In this document: one piece after another, positions 1 to 8,289 of the stretch
How the letters are laid out: each line of letters starts with the position of its first letter
Numbering within the stretch: position 1 is the stretch's first letter
Virus record (IMG/VR): IMGVR_UViG_3300043788_000078
Coordinates: 1-64,000 of that record
Length of the DNA stretch: 64,000 bases
Reading direction: 5' to 3' (one strand)
DNA from: a virus
The notes under the pieces: generated by a model
Database searches by the model: none
What the model saw: only the letters and a program-made list of their open reading frames with translations
Told to the model about the DNA's origin: nothing
Program-made: the position numbers and the translations under genes

Positions 1-92
1 ACCAGTTCTTCGAAGAGCAGGATAGAGCTGTGATCGCGTACGGGGGCAATGAGGGGTTCAGCGGCGGCGGCGGCGGCGGGAAAGGGCACTGA
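1..92 (+). CDS. C-terminal fragment of an unknown protein with glycine-rich end
   Basis: A reading frame open from the window edge (first full codon at base 3) ends with TGA at 90-92. The visible 29 residues include VIAYGGNEGFSGG followed by a glycine run and KGH. The stop overlaps the ATG of the next gene (TGATG), so it looks like the upstream member of the same operon. Bases 30-67 are identical, in inverted orientation, to part of the glycine-rich tail gene at 16451-16488, in the same reading frame. Function cannot be told from the fragment. Confidence 0.5.
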   Translation, partial: QFFEEQDRAVIAYGGNEGFSGGGGGGKGH

Positions 93-199
93 TGGCAGGT
101 CACGTTCACGATTACCGGAAGCAGGGAGAGTATACCGACAGGCAAGGCGTGCGCCATGTTCACTACAAGTGCGCCTGCGGGTCGGAGTACTGGACCTGA
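92..199 (+). CDS. Small hypothetical protein with CxC motif (35 aa)
   Basis: A 35-residue frame starting MAGHVHDYRK and ending CACGSEYWT. Its ATG overlaps the stop of the preceding frame (TGATG at 90-94), and its TGA (197-199) overlaps the ATG of the resolvase gene in the same way. The CACG near the end could be half of a metal-binding site. The overlap on both sides and its place in the operon are the main support; no family is recognised. Confidence 0.5.
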   Translation: MAGHVHDYRKQGEYTDRQGVRHVHYKCACGSEYWT

Positions 200-684
200 T
201 GCTTCCTCCTGTCGTCATGTGGGTGGACCCGGGAAAGCAGACCGGGAATGCCGTCCTGGGCATGAATGACCATTACGGGTTCCTGGAATTCGGGGCACGG
301 GAGGACCCGTTCTTCATTGCCTGCGAGCTGATCGAGGCAGTGGCGTCGTCAAACCGCATGGGCCTGGCCATCGGCTGGGAGAGGTTTGACATCAACGCCG
401 GCACGCACAAGATGACCCGCGAGGGCATCAATGACGCGCTGCATGTCATCGGGGTGTGCCGGTACATCGCGGCCAAGTACGGCTGCCGCGTCCTGGAGCC
501 GGCCCAGCAGCACACGCCGGACCCGGCCGAGCGGACGCAGCTCAAGAAGCTGGGATGGTGGGTGCCGGGGAAGGACGACGCCCAGAGCGCGGCCTGCCAC
601 ATGCTGCGCTGGCTCATCCGGGAGAACGAGCTGACGCCGTTGCAGCGCGCGGTCGTGTATGGTGATGACAGACCGCAGCAGTAG
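199..684 (+). CDS. RuvC-like Holliday junction resolvase
   Basis: A 161-residue RuvC/RNase H-fold nuclease. The first strand carries WVDPGKQTG (Asp10), the second acidic residue is Glu61 in GWERFD, and the C-terminal helix holds KDDAQSAACH (Asp126/Asp127 and His134), the usual spacing of RuvC catalytic acids. Family members cut branched DNA during recombination or before packaging. The start at 199 is preferred to an in-frame upstream ATG at 49 because it forms a TGATG overlap with the preceding small gene and the RuvC fold begins there. It lies upstream of Lsr2-like and helicase genes. Confidence 0.7.
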   Translation: MLPPVVMWVDPGKQTGNAVLGMNDHYGFLEFGAREDPFFIACELIEAVASSNRMGLAIGWERFDINAGTHKMTREGINDALHVIGVCRYIAAKYGCRVLEPAQQHTPDPAERTQLKKLGWWVPGKDDAQSAACHMLRWLIRENELTPLQRAVVYGDDRPQQ

Positions 685-688
685 ACAG

Positions 689-700
689 TCCGCATGCGGA
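689..700 (+). promoter_or_regulatory. Perfect palindrome before a ribosome binding site
   Basis: TCCGCATGCGGA is a perfect 12-base palindrome between the resolvase stop and the AAGGGAGAAGATG start region of the next gene. It follows the pattern seen elsewhere in this genome of a small hairpin placed just before the GGGAGAAGAT box. It could fold in the mRNA leader or bind a dimeric protein. Confidence 0.4.
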
Positions 701-710
701 AAGGGAGAAG

Positions 711-1058
711 ATGAAAGAAGACAAGAGGGCAAGGGATTTCCTGTCCCGCATCCCGGAAGATCAGCTGGCCTGCCGGGCGCAGGGTCACAGCTGGCCGAAG
801 ATCCGCCCTGACCGAGAGCTGCCCCGTGGCACCTCGGCGGCCCGCCAGCGGGACGGCGCGTTCCAGGTCCGCGAGACCTGCGCGGTATGCGGTACCGTGC
901 GCACCTGGACCACCCTGCCGGGCGGCGCGTTCAACATGGACGTGCAGTACCGGTACGAGCACCCGCAGGACTGGGTGACCAGGGAACAGGATCTCGCTGT
1001 CTACGGGCGCGACTACAAGGCCGAGCTGTGGGGCCTCGTGTCCGCGAGGCTGTCATGA
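711..1058 (+). CDS. Hypothetical protein with zinc-finger-like cysteines (115 aa)
   Basis: A 115-residue protein beginning MKEDKRARDF. It contains CRAQGHSWP and, about 40 residues later, CAVCGTVRTW, a C-H...CxxC arrangement that could bind one zinc ion. The RBS AAGGGAG sits just before the start. Its stop overlaps the ATG of the Lsr2-like gene (ATGA at 1055-1058), so the two are probably translationally coupled. No specific family is recognised; zinc binding is inferred from the cysteine pattern. Confidence 0.7.
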   Translation: MKEDKRARDFLSRIPEDQLACRAQGHSWPKIRPDRELPRGTSAARQRDGAFQVRETCAVCGTVRTWTTLPGGAFNMDVQYRYEHPQDWVTREQDLAVYGRDYKAELWGLVSARLS

Positions 1059-1405
1059 AGAAGCTCGTCAGCTTCGATGACCTGGACGGGGGACCGGCGG
1101 ACGCGACCGCGTACCTCGGCCTCGGCGGCACGTGGTACGAGATAGACCTGACCAGCGAGCACTACACGGAACTGCACTCGCTCCTGGACAAGTGGGTCGC
1201 GGCCGGGCGCGTCATCGACAACGTGCCCAGCGCCGGCCGGGGGCTCGACATCCGCCGGGAGTTCCGCGACTGGGCGGACGGTCAGGAGGGCGTAACCTAC
1301 GTCACGCCGGGCGGCAACTACAGCTACAAGCGCAAGGACGTGCGCCGGTTCCTGAAGGAAACGAGGCGGGAGGAGAGCGAATGGCCTGGGCAGCCGTTGA
1401 CCTAG
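1055..1405 (+). CDS. Lsr2-like nucleoid-associated protein
   Basis: A 116-residue protein, close to the 112 aa of Mycobacterium Lsr2. The N-terminal half, with FDDLDGGPADATAYLGLGG and YEIDLTSEH, matches the Lsr2 dimerisation domain. The C-terminal half (REFRDWADGQ, then a basic YKRKDVRRFLKE helix) is the expected position of the DNA-binding domain, but I do not see the canonical RGR AT-hook-like core. Lsr2 coats AT-rich DNA and silences foreign genes in actinobacteria. The phage copy may compact phage DNA or compete with host Lsr2. It overlaps the helicase gene by 25 bases. Confidence 0.75.
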   Translation: MKKLVSFDDLDGGPADATAYLGLGGTWYEIDLTSEHYTELHSLLDKWVAAGRVIDNVPSAGRGLDIRREFRDWADGQEGVTYVTPGGNYSYKRKDVRRFLKETRREESEWPGQPLT

Positions 1406-3249
1406 ACCCCGGGGGGACCGGCGGCCCGTGGCTCGCCGTCGGGTGCGACCGGTCCGAGTACCACCTGTGCCAGCAGGTCCCGGGGATGAACTTCCGGAAG
1501 TCAGACGGCATCTGGCGCGCGCCGCTTACCTGGGCCGCGTGGGTATCGTTGGTGACCGTGTGGGGCAGCCAGCCGCTCGACGTCCGGGACCCGCTGGCAG
1601 CGTGGGCGTCCGCGCAGTGGGACTGGGTGAAGATGCGATACAGCTTGCGCTCGGCCCTGGACGCGGGCAGCGCCGGGTTCCGCGCGGTGCTGGACGGCCT
1701 TGACCGCGAGACCGGGAAGCAGATGTACCCGTTCCAGCGCGGCGGGGTCCCGTGGCTCGCGGGCAGCGAGCGCGTTCTCCTCGGCGACCCGCAGGGGAAC
1801 GGGAAGACACCGCAGCTCATCCGGGGCATCCAGGCGGTACGCAAGGACGGGTGCGACGGCCCGTGGCTGGTGGTGGCACCGGCGTCCGCGCTGTACAACT
1901 GGAAGCGCGAGCTGGCCGCGTGGGCACCGGAGCTGTCCGTCCGGGTGATCGACGGCACCGCGCTCAAGCGCCGCAGGCAGATCATGGACGAGGGCGAGGC
2001 GGACGTCTACGTGATCGGCTGGCAGACCCTGCGGCTCCACACCCGGTTGGCCAGGTACCCGGGCAGGGAGTTCACCCGCTGCGACGAGCACGGAGGCTCG
2101 ACCGGCAAGACCGCCGCCCAGTGCGAAGTGCACGAAAAAGAGCTGAACGACATCCGCTGGGCGGGCGTCATCGCCGACGAGGCGCACCGGATGAAGGACG
2201 CCGGGTCCAAGCAGACGCGCGCCGTCTGGCATCTCGCGCACGGCGCGCGCTGCTTCTGGCCGGCCACGGGCACGCCGCTGGCGGACAGCATCGCCGACCT
2301 GTGGCCGGTCCTGCACGGGATCGACCCGCGCGCCTTCCCGTCCAAGTCCAGGTTCCTGGACCTGTACGCGGTCAAGATGATGGCCTGGAGCCACGGCACC
2401 GAGTACCTCGGCCTGCGGCCGGAGAACGAGAAGGCGTTCCATGCCAGCGTGCAGCCCTACATCCGGCGCATCCCCAAGGAGATCGCCCGGGAGGGGATGC
2501 CGGAGCGCCTTCCCGTGATGTTCCGGTACCCGGAGATGACGCCCGGCCAGGCCCGCGTGTACCGGCAGCTGAAGAAGACGATGCTCGGCGAGCTGGACTC
2601 CGCAGACATCAGCGCCGCGAACACGGCAGTCCTGTTCGGCCGCCTGTGCCAGGTGTCCGTGGCGTCCCTGGAGGTGCGCGACGGCGAGGACAGCGACGGG
2701 TTCACCAGGCAGGACGTCCGCATGGCCATGCCGTCATCCAAGGCCGACGACCTGCTGGACTTCCTGGACGACAACCCGGGCCAGCTGGTGGTGAGCGTCA
2801 ACAGCCCGCAGCTGCTGAGGCTGTGCGCCGGGAAGCTGGACGCGCGCAAGATCACGAGCTGCTCGATCCAGGGAGGGCAGAGCCCGGTCGAGCGCGACCA
2901 GGCCGTCCAGTGGTTCCAGTCCGGGGACTGCCGGGTGATACTGCTGTCGGCGGGAACGGGCGGCGAGGCGATCACGCTGACCGCGTCCGACACCCTGCTG
3001 TTCCTCCAGCCCAATCCGTCACACCAGGTTACCGAGCAGATGATCGGGCGCGTCGACCGGATCGGGCAGGAGAATCCCGTCCGCGTCGTCTACTCGATCA
3101 CGCCGGGAACCGTCGAAGAGCGCCTGTACCAGCTCTCCCGGGACAAGCACGCCCGTGCCGGCCAGGTGACGCGGGACCCTGACCTGCTCCGGTGGATGGT
3201 TACCGGGGATGCTGCCGTGGCTGCCGGCAGCGATGACACGCAGTCGTAA
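1381..3249 (+). CDS. SNF2-family DNA helicase/translocase
   Basis: A 622-residue superfamily-2 ATPase. Motif I is GDPQGNGKT (residues 135-143; an unusual form of the usual GxGKT loop), motif II is DEAH (266-269), motif III is ATGTP (295-299) and motif VI is QMIGRVDRIGQ (553-563), the SNF2 hallmark. Between motifs I and II lies a CxxH-x10-CxxH insert (234-251) that may bind zinc. Such proteins move along duplex DNA or remodel replication forks. The start at 1381 follows GGAGGAGAGCGA inside the end of the Lsr2 gene; the frame extends upstream to 1132 only as overlap with that gene. Confidence 0.85.
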   Translation: MAWAAVDLDPGGTGGPWLAVGCDRSEYHLCQQVPGMNFRKSDGIWRAPLTWAAWVSLVTVWGSQPLDVRDPLAAWASAQWDWVKMRYSLRSALDAGSAGFRAVLDGLDRETGKQMYPFQRGGVPWLAGSERVLLGDPQGNGKTPQLIRGIQAVRKDGCDGPWLVVAPASALYNWKRELAAWAPELSVRVIDGTALKRRRQIMDEGEADVYVIGWQTLRLHTRLARYPGREFTRCDEHGGSTGKTAAQCEVHEKELNDIRWAGVIADEAHRMKDAGSKQTRAVWHLAHGARCFWPATGTPLADSIADLWPVLHGIDPRAFPSKSRFLDLYAVKMMAWSHGTEYLGLRPENEKAFHASVQPYIRRIPKEIAREGMPERLPVMFRYPEMTPGQARVYRQLKKTMLGELDSADISAANTAVLFGRLCQVSVASLEVRDGEDSDGFTRQDVRMAMPSSKADDLLDFLDDNPGQLVVSVNSPQLLRLCAGKLDARKITSCSIQGGQSPVERDQAVQWFQSGDCRVILLSAGTGGEAITLTASDTLLFLQPNPSHQVTEQMIGRVDRIGQENPVRVVYSITPGTVEERLYQLSRDKHARAGQVTRDPDLLRWMVTGDAAVAAGSDDTQS

Positions 3250-4545
3250 GTGACCTAACACATCCGCCCGGTCCTGGCCTCCTGACATGCCCATCCTGTC
3301 CAGTCCAGCCCAGCCGTGCGCATCCCTGCCCTGCCTGACATCCCGTCGCGAGCCATGCCGACATGCCCTTCTACTACTGCACCCCGGCTGACTTACCCGA
3401 TCTTCCCGCGTCCGCTCCTGTCCCGCATGACTTAACCAGCCTCCTCCGGCCCGTCCGGCCCCGGCAGACAGACCTGAACGTACCCGCCATAGCCCCGCCC
3501 CCCGCTGTCCAGCCCTGTGACATACCTGCCCCAGCCTCCCCCCGGCATACTGACGTGCCCATCCCGCCCGCGCCTGTACTCACCGTGCCGACGAACCGAT
3601 CCCCGCCGCCATGACAAGCCGCGCCGCCCTAGGACTGTCCGTTCCGCGCCGACATGCCTCGCCACGCCCGTACCCTCCGGCTGACAAATCAAGCCGTGCC
3701 ATCCTGACCACCCTAGCCAAGCCTCTCCCGAACTCCGGCCGACGAACCGGTCCCTTCCTGGCCCAACCCTGCCGACAAGCCTCTCCTTTCCCTTCCGCTC
3801 CCTGCCGACAAGCCGCTCCCTGCCCATCCGTCCCTGTCCTTTGCCGACTCACCATCCCCGTGCACTCCCCGTCTGACCTGCCGACTCACCTCATCTTTTC
3901 TGACCTGCTCCCGTCCTCGCCGACAAACCACGCCCATCCCCGGCTGACTAGCCCAGCCTGACTTGCACGGGCCACCCTGACATACCCAGCTGAGCCAAAC
4001 TCGTTCCGACTTGCCCGCCCTGCACGGCCCACCGGCTTTACCGACTTACCCGTCTTGGTCCTTCCGCATCCGGCCGTGCCGACTTGCCCGTCCTACTCTG
4101 ACCACTGCGTGCCGACAAACCGCACCAATGCATTACAGGCCCTTCCGCTCCCCTCCCCGTCCAGGACGACGAACTGATCCGAACCTCACCCGTACGCGCC
4201 TGCCCGACCTCGCCCAGCCACGCCGACTAGCCAAACCTGACCCCTCCTCTATGACAGGCCAACCCACGGCACCCCTGCGCATTCCTGCGCCCCCGACACA
4301 CCATCCCAGGGCATTCCCCGCGTGACGTCCCCGCCCGAGGCGCGCCGCATATCCCGACCGGCCGATCCTTGACCGATACGACACATCTCACCTTTCCGGC
4401 CTTTCCTGACAAACCAAACCACCCCCTTCCGGCCCGACATGCCATGCCAGCGCGCACCAATCCGCCCCCTTCCGACCTGACAAGCCGCCACGCGCCGGAC
4501 CCCGTACTGACAAGCCGCCACTAGCCCATATCGGACGACTATCCC
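3250..4545 (+). repeat. 1.3 kb non-coding array of about 40 short same-direction motifs
   Basis: No convincing gene. The forward strand is strongly G-poor and C-rich, and carries about 40 degenerate copies of a core (C/T)GAC(A/T)(A/T)(A/G)CC. Examples are CCGACAAGCC at 3771 and 3804, CTGACAAGCC at 4477 and 4507, and CCGACTTGCCC at 4006 and 4078. All point the same way, spaced irregularly at about 15-60 bases with unrelated pyrimidine-rich DNA between. It ends just before the promoter of the recombination operon. Possible roles are an iteron-like replication, partition or packaging site, or primase/lagging-strand start sites (the other strand shows GTC). Confidence 0.75.
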
Positions 4546-4551
4546 TTTGCT

Positions 4552-4603
4552 TTGTGGTATACAGGAAGTCCGCAGGGAGAAGATCACGAAATCGAGGAGA
4601 CAC
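4552..4603 (+). promoter_or_regulatory. Probable promoter and leader of the recombination operon
   Basis: TGGTATACA at 4555-4563 is a good extended -10 element (TGn plus TATACA); no clear -35 is visible. It is followed by a leader with GGGAGAAGATC and then GAGGAGA as the Shine-Dalgarno sequence for the ATG at 4604. It lies at the downstream edge of the motif array, so the array could act as an upstream regulatory region. Confidence 0.5.
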
Positions 4604-5428
4604 ATGTCACTCCCGTTCGAGAAGTACCAGGCAAAAGCGTGGCCGTTCCGGTACCGCGCCAGCATCCTCGTCGAGCAGCTCAACGGCGGCGTGCCCGCCC
4701 AGGAGAAGACCGCCGAGGCGTGGATACGGGCCAAGCTGAAGGACCTGCGCAGTCCCGCCGAGGTGCAGCAGCTCGTCGACCAGACCAAGGCCGAGCTGCG
4801 CGAGTCGCATGCCGCTGCGCGCGGCCAGGCGGAAGTCGCCGAGGATTTCCAGAGAGAGCTGGGCGAGCGCGGTGACGTCACCGTCCTTACCCCGATCGAG
4901 CTGGGCGACGATGAGCTGAACAACCTGGCGATTGCCAAGGCCGCGCAGGACATGGCCGGGCTCAACATGTTCAAGCGCACGCCGGCGGGCGTGCTGTACG
5001 TTGAGGGCCGCCAGGTCAAGGCGGCGCTCAAGGAGGCCGTGTCCGTCGCGGCCAACGCCGGCAAGGTCAGCACCAAGGGCTGGGGCAACCCGGACAACGC
5101 CGCGTACAAGAAGCAGCTCAAGGGCTGGTTCCCGGAGCACGTGTTCGTGCCGGAGAAGACCCTCCCGCTGTCCCGGGAGGACGGCAGCGAGGTCACCGAC
5201 CCCGACGGAATCCTCCAGAAGTTCGTGCACACGCACCGGGGCGACGCGATCGGGTACGAGGAGTACGTGGAGAACGCGGTCGTCCGGTTCACCGTCAAGA
5301 CCGATGTCGAGATCTCGGACAAGGACTGGGCGATGATCTGGCTGACCGGCCAGGAACAGGGCATCGGCGCTAGCCGCAGCCAGGGGTTCGGCACGTACAC
5401 GGTCACGGAATGGGAAAAGGCCCGGTAG
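4604..5428 (+). CDS. RAMP-superfamily (Cas7-like) protein, orphan phage form
   Basis: A 274-residue protein. Near the C-terminus is GIGASRSQGFGTY, which fits the glycine-rich loop pattern GxGxxRxxGxG of RAMP-fold RNA-binding proteins such as Cas7. The segment VEGRQVKAALKEA is typical of the fold's first conserved helix. A helical insert of about 60 residues (30-90) is charged. It is followed at once by a Cas4-like nuclease, a Sak4-like ATPase and a ssDNA-binding protein, so a role in recombination or nucleic-acid binding is likely. No CRISPR array or effector genes are present. The assignment rests on motifs only. Confidence 0.5.
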   Translation: MSLPFEKYQAKAWPFRYRASILVEQLNGGVPAQEKTAEAWIRAKLKDLRSPAEVQQLVDQTKAELRESHAAARGQAEVAEDFQRELGERGDVTVLTPIELGDDELNNLAIAKAAQDMAGLNMFKRTPAGVLYVEGRQVKAALKEAVSVAANAGKVSTKGWGNPDNAAYKKQLKGWFPEHVFVPEKTLPLSREDGSEVTDPDGILQKFVHTHRGDAIGYEEYVENAVVRFTVKTDVEISDKDWAMIWLTGQEQGIGASRSQGFGTYTVTEWEKAR

Positions 5429-6414
5429 TGAGCAGCGGAACAGTGGCGATCTCCAATTCGGAAATATCCACTTTCGATAGATGCCGCCGGAAATGGTATT
5501 TGGCATACTACCTGGGGATGGTGCCGTCGGACGATCCGCCCGTCGGCAACGCGATCCTGGGGACGCGGGTGCACGCGGCACTGGAAGGTTATTACGGATA
5601 CCAGCTCGACCCGTCCGACGTCCTGAACGTGCTGTACGCGCTTGAGGCTGACGCCAGCCCGGACTGGAAGACAGAGCTGATGGCCGAGCGCGAGATAGCC
5701 GTGACCATGGTGACCGGGTACCTGGAATGGGTCGCCGAGACCGGGGAGGACGCGAACCTGCGCGTGGTCGCGGTCGAGCAGGACGCAGAGGTCCCGCTGC
5801 CGGGGATGCCCGGGGTCCTGCTCAAGGCCCGGATGGACCAGGTGGTTTACAGCGAGGAGACCGGCATGCTGTCCTTCCTGGACCACAAGACTGCCGCGAC
5901 CTTCGATTCGCACGACATCATGGACCTGAACCCCCAGTTCAAGTTCTACGCGATAGTCCAGCGGCTGCTGGCCGGCCCGGACGGCCCCCCGGTGTCCGGC
6001 GGCATCATCAACACGCTGCGCCGCGTCAAGCGCACGGAGAGGTCGAAACCGCCGTACTACCGGCGCGACGGCTTCCGGTACAACGACGTTCAGCTCATCG
6101 CGGCCCTGGAGAGGGTCACCGCCATCGCAGGGCAGATCCGGCAGGCCCGCGCGATGCTCGATGACACGTACCAGCGCGCGGGCGGGGACCTGCACGCGGT
6201 CAACGCGCTCCAGCGGCGCGAGCTGTACCCGTCTCCCATCGCGACGCTGTGCCGGTGGGACTGCCCGTTCGTGGCGGTCTGCCCGGCGATGGACGACGGG
6301 TCGGACTGGCCCGGAATCATGACCAGGTCCGGTAAGTACCGCCAGGACAACCCTTACCGGTATTACAGGAACGACCCGCTGCGTGCCGTCCGGGATGCGC
6401 TCGGCAAGGGGTAG
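5428..6414 (+). CDS. Cas4/RecB-like PD-(D/E)XK exonuclease with Fe-S cysteines
   Basis: About 328 residues. The N-terminus has SNSEISTFDRCRRKW, the RecB/Cas4 opening motif with the first cluster cysteine. Then come GTRVHAALEGYY, ARMDQV and FLDHKTA (catalytic Asp and DxK), and a C-terminal CRWDCPFVAVC triplet. Four cysteines in this arrangement suit a 4Fe-4S cluster as in Cas4/AddB. It probably resects DNA ends for single-strand annealing. The GTG at 5428 overlaps the upstream stop (TAGTG); an in-frame ATG at 5410 is the alternative start. Confidence 0.75.
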   Translation: MSSGTVAISNSEISTFDRCRRKWYLAYYLGMVPSDDPPVGNAILGTRVHAALEGYYGYQLDPSDVLNVLYALEADASPDWKTELMAEREIAVTMVTGYLEWVAETGEDANLRVVAVEQDAEVPLPGMPGVLLKARMDQVVYSEETGMLSFLDHKTAATFDSHDIMDLNPQFKFYAIVQRLLAGPDGPPVSGGIINTLRRVKRTERSKPPYYRRDGFRYNDVQLIAALERVTAIAGQIRQARAMLDDTYQRAGGDLHAVNALQRRELYPSPIATLCRWDCPFVAVCPAMDDGSDWPGIMTRSGKYRQDNPYRYYRNDPLRAVRDALGKG

Positions 6415-6444
6415 TGTGGGGACCCTGGAAGAGGGAGCTGATAG

Positions 6445-7254
6445 ATGTCACAGCCTGCGGTAGCTATCGGCCAGGCACACCCTGCGCGTGCCCGGCAGCG
6501 AAAGCAGGGCCTGTCCTTCCTGCTTCACGCGCCGGCCAAGGCCGGCAAGTCGAGCCTGGCGGACAGCGGGCCGGCCCCGCGCCTGATCATGGATATCGAG
6601 GGGACGTCGTGGCTGACGCCCAGCAGGAAAGCGTACTGGGACCCGATGCGCGAGCCGCCGCCGCAGCAGGAGAGGCACCTGACGGCCGGGTACGGGCAGC
6701 CGAGCGTCACGGTGGCGTGGGAGTCGTGCATCGTGCTCATCCGCGCGGCGCGCGAGATCGACCGCGTGTACCAGGTGCTCAACTCCGGGCGTCACCCGTT
6801 CAACGCCCTGTCGGTCGACTCTGTCACCGAGATGCAGCAGCGCGTGATAGACGAGCTGTCACCGGGCACCGGGAAGGTAGACCGCGACCAGTGGGGCATC
6901 CTGCTCCGCAAGATCAACAGCATGGTCCGCGCATACCGGGACCTGCTGACACACCCCTCCAGGCCACTGTGGTCGGTGGTGTTCGTAGCCGGGACCACCG
7001 AGCACAACGGCAAGTGGCGGCCGATGGTGCAGGGCCAGGCCAGGGACTCCCTGCCCTATTACGTCGACATTCTCGGCTACCTGCACGCCAACGCCGACAA
7101 CACCCGCGACCTGCTCATCGGGCCGCATCCCAGCTTCGAGACCGGGGAGCGCGTCGGCGGCAGGCTGCCGTACTCGCTGCGGATCGGTTATCCCGGCCGC
7201 GTTCAGGGCTGGACGATCGAGGACATGCTCAAGCAGGTACTCAAGGAAGGATGA
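6445..7254 (+). CDS. Sak4-like RecA-fold ATPase (single-strand annealing helper)
   Basis: A 269-residue P-loop ATPase. Walker A is APAKAGKSS (residues 29-37) and a Walker-B-like strand ALSVDSVTEM follows at about 118. Sak4 proteins are short RecA-core ATPases that promote annealing with phage SSBs. The neighbours fit: a nuclease upstream and a ssDNA-binding protein directly downstream. Start ATG at 6445 follows GAGGGAGCTGATAG. The stop TGA overlaps an ATG (ATGA) six bases before the chosen start of the next gene. Confidence 0.65.
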   Translation: MSQPAVAIGQAHPARARQRKQGLSFLLHAPAKAGKSSLADSGPAPRLIMDIEGTSWLTPSRKAYWDPMREPPPQQERHLTAGYGQPSVTVAWESCIVLIRAAREIDRVYQVLNSGRHPFNALSVDSVTEMQQRVIDELSPGTGKVDRDQWGILLRKINSMVRAYRDLLTHPSRPLWSVVFVAGTTEHNGKWRPMVQGQARDSLPYYVDILGYLHANADNTRDLLIGPHPSFETGERVGGRLPYSLRIGYPGRVQGWTIEDMLKQVLKEG

Positions 7255-7256
7255 TC

Positions 7257-8276
7257 ATGTCAGCTGAATACGATTTCAACGCACTGTACGGGCGGGCGGA
7301 CCTGTCCGGGTTCACGGTCCTGCCGAAAGGCAATTACGACGCGGTAGTCACCAAGTCGGAATGGGGCAGGACCAAGGACGGAACCAAGGGCATGTGGACG
7401 GTCGAGACCGTCATCACGACCGGCGAGCACGCCGGCACCAAGCGCACGGGCAACATCACTGTGTCGCTGACCAAGAATGACGGGTCATCCAACGAGAAGG
7501 GCCTGGGCATGATGTTCAGGCAGCTCAGCTCCCTAGGCGTGCCGGTGCCTCCTGATCAGCAGCCGTTCTGGCAGCTTGGCTGGACCGAGCAGCAGGTAGC
7601 GCAGTCCATGGTCGGCAAGCCGGTCATGCTCAGGATCACCGTCCGCGAGGCCGAGGGCGACTATCCCGAGCGCGACCAGATCCGGGACTTCCTCCCGCCG
7701 CGCCCGGGAGCCCCGCTCCAGGTGCAGCAGAAGCCAGGCTACGGTGCCGCGATGGGGTACGAGCAGAACTTCGCCGCTCCGCCTCAGCAGCCGCAGTTCC
7801 AGCCGTACCAGCAGCAGGGACAGGACCCGTACGCGCAGCAGCAGCCCGCCGCGTACGGCCAGCAGCCGCAGAACGGTTACCCGCAGCAGCCTCCGCAGGG
7901 AGGGCCGGCCGGGTACGGTGGTCAGCAGGGTACGGGTCAGACTGCCCCTGGGCCGTGGCAGAACGCGCAGCAGCCGGCAGCCGGGCAGCAGCAGGTACCG
8001 GGTGCGCCATCGTGGGCGCAGCCGCCGCAGCCTGGCCAGGGGGGCACGGGCGAGTTCACGCCCCAGGGGCAGTCCCAGCAGCCGTCCTTCATGCCGCCGG
8101 GTGGCCAGCAGCCGCCGCAGCAGAATCAGTGGCAGCCGCCGCAGTACCAGCCGCCGCAGGCGCAGTTCCAGTCTCCGCTGGGGCAGCCGCCCCAGCAGCC
8201 GAACGGGTACCAGCAGCAGCCGCAGCCGCAGCAGCAGCAGCAGGGTGCCCCGGAACTTCCGCCGTGGGCGCAGTAA
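7257..8276 (+). CDS. DUF669-like ssDNA-binding protein with long Q/P-rich tail
   Basis: A 339-residue protein. The first 150 residues (VLPKGNYDAVVTKSE, GMWTVETVITTGEHAG) match the DUF669-type OB-fold proteins that phages use as SSB. Residues from about 155 to the end form a disordered tail very rich in Gln, Pro and Gly, ending ELPPWAQ instead of the usual acidic SSB tip. Such tails often mediate condensation or partner binding. The ATG at 7257 has AAGGAAGG seven bases upstream; ATG at 7251 overlaps the previous stop and is an alternative. Confidence 0.65.
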   Translation: MSAEYDFNALYGRADLSGFTVLPKGNYDAVVTKSEWGRTKDGTKGMWTVETVITTGEHAGTKRTGNITVSLTKNDGSSNEKGLGMMFRQLSSLGVPVPPDQQPFWQLGWTEQQVAQSMVGKPVMLRITVREAEGDYPERDQIRDFLPPRPGAPLQVQQKPGYGAAMGYEQNFAAPPQQPQFQPYQQQGQDPYAQQQPAAYGQQPQNGYPQQPPQGGPAGYGGQQGTGQTAPGPWQNAQQPAAGQQQVPGAPSWAQPPQPGQGGTGEFTPQGQSQQPSFMPPGGQQPPQQNQWQPPQYQPPQAQFQSPLGQPPQQPNGYQQQPQPQQQQQGAPELPPWAQ

Positions 8277-8289
8277 GCCCGTGACGGTG

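Noticed and set aside
1752-3182. 476-residue forward frame within the helicase gene
   Set aside because: Arg/Pro/Gly-rich shadow without motifs; the helicase frame carries all SF2 motifs.
3580-4460. Reverse-strand frames of 70-130 residues with repeated ACRQG/RRG peptides in the motif array
   Set aside because: The peptides are just translations of the repeated GGCTTGTCGG-type DNA motif, in several frames at once, with no start signals. Open frames arise because the purine-rich strand rarely forms stops.
3250-4545. CRISPR array
   Set aside because: Motif core is about 10 bases, degenerate, and spacing varies from about 15 to 60 bases; no repeat of 24-40 bases with uniform spacers.
4249-6195. 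648-residue reverse frame
   Set aside because: It is antisense to the RAMP-like and Cas4-like genes, which have strong motifs, ribosome sites and correct codon bias.
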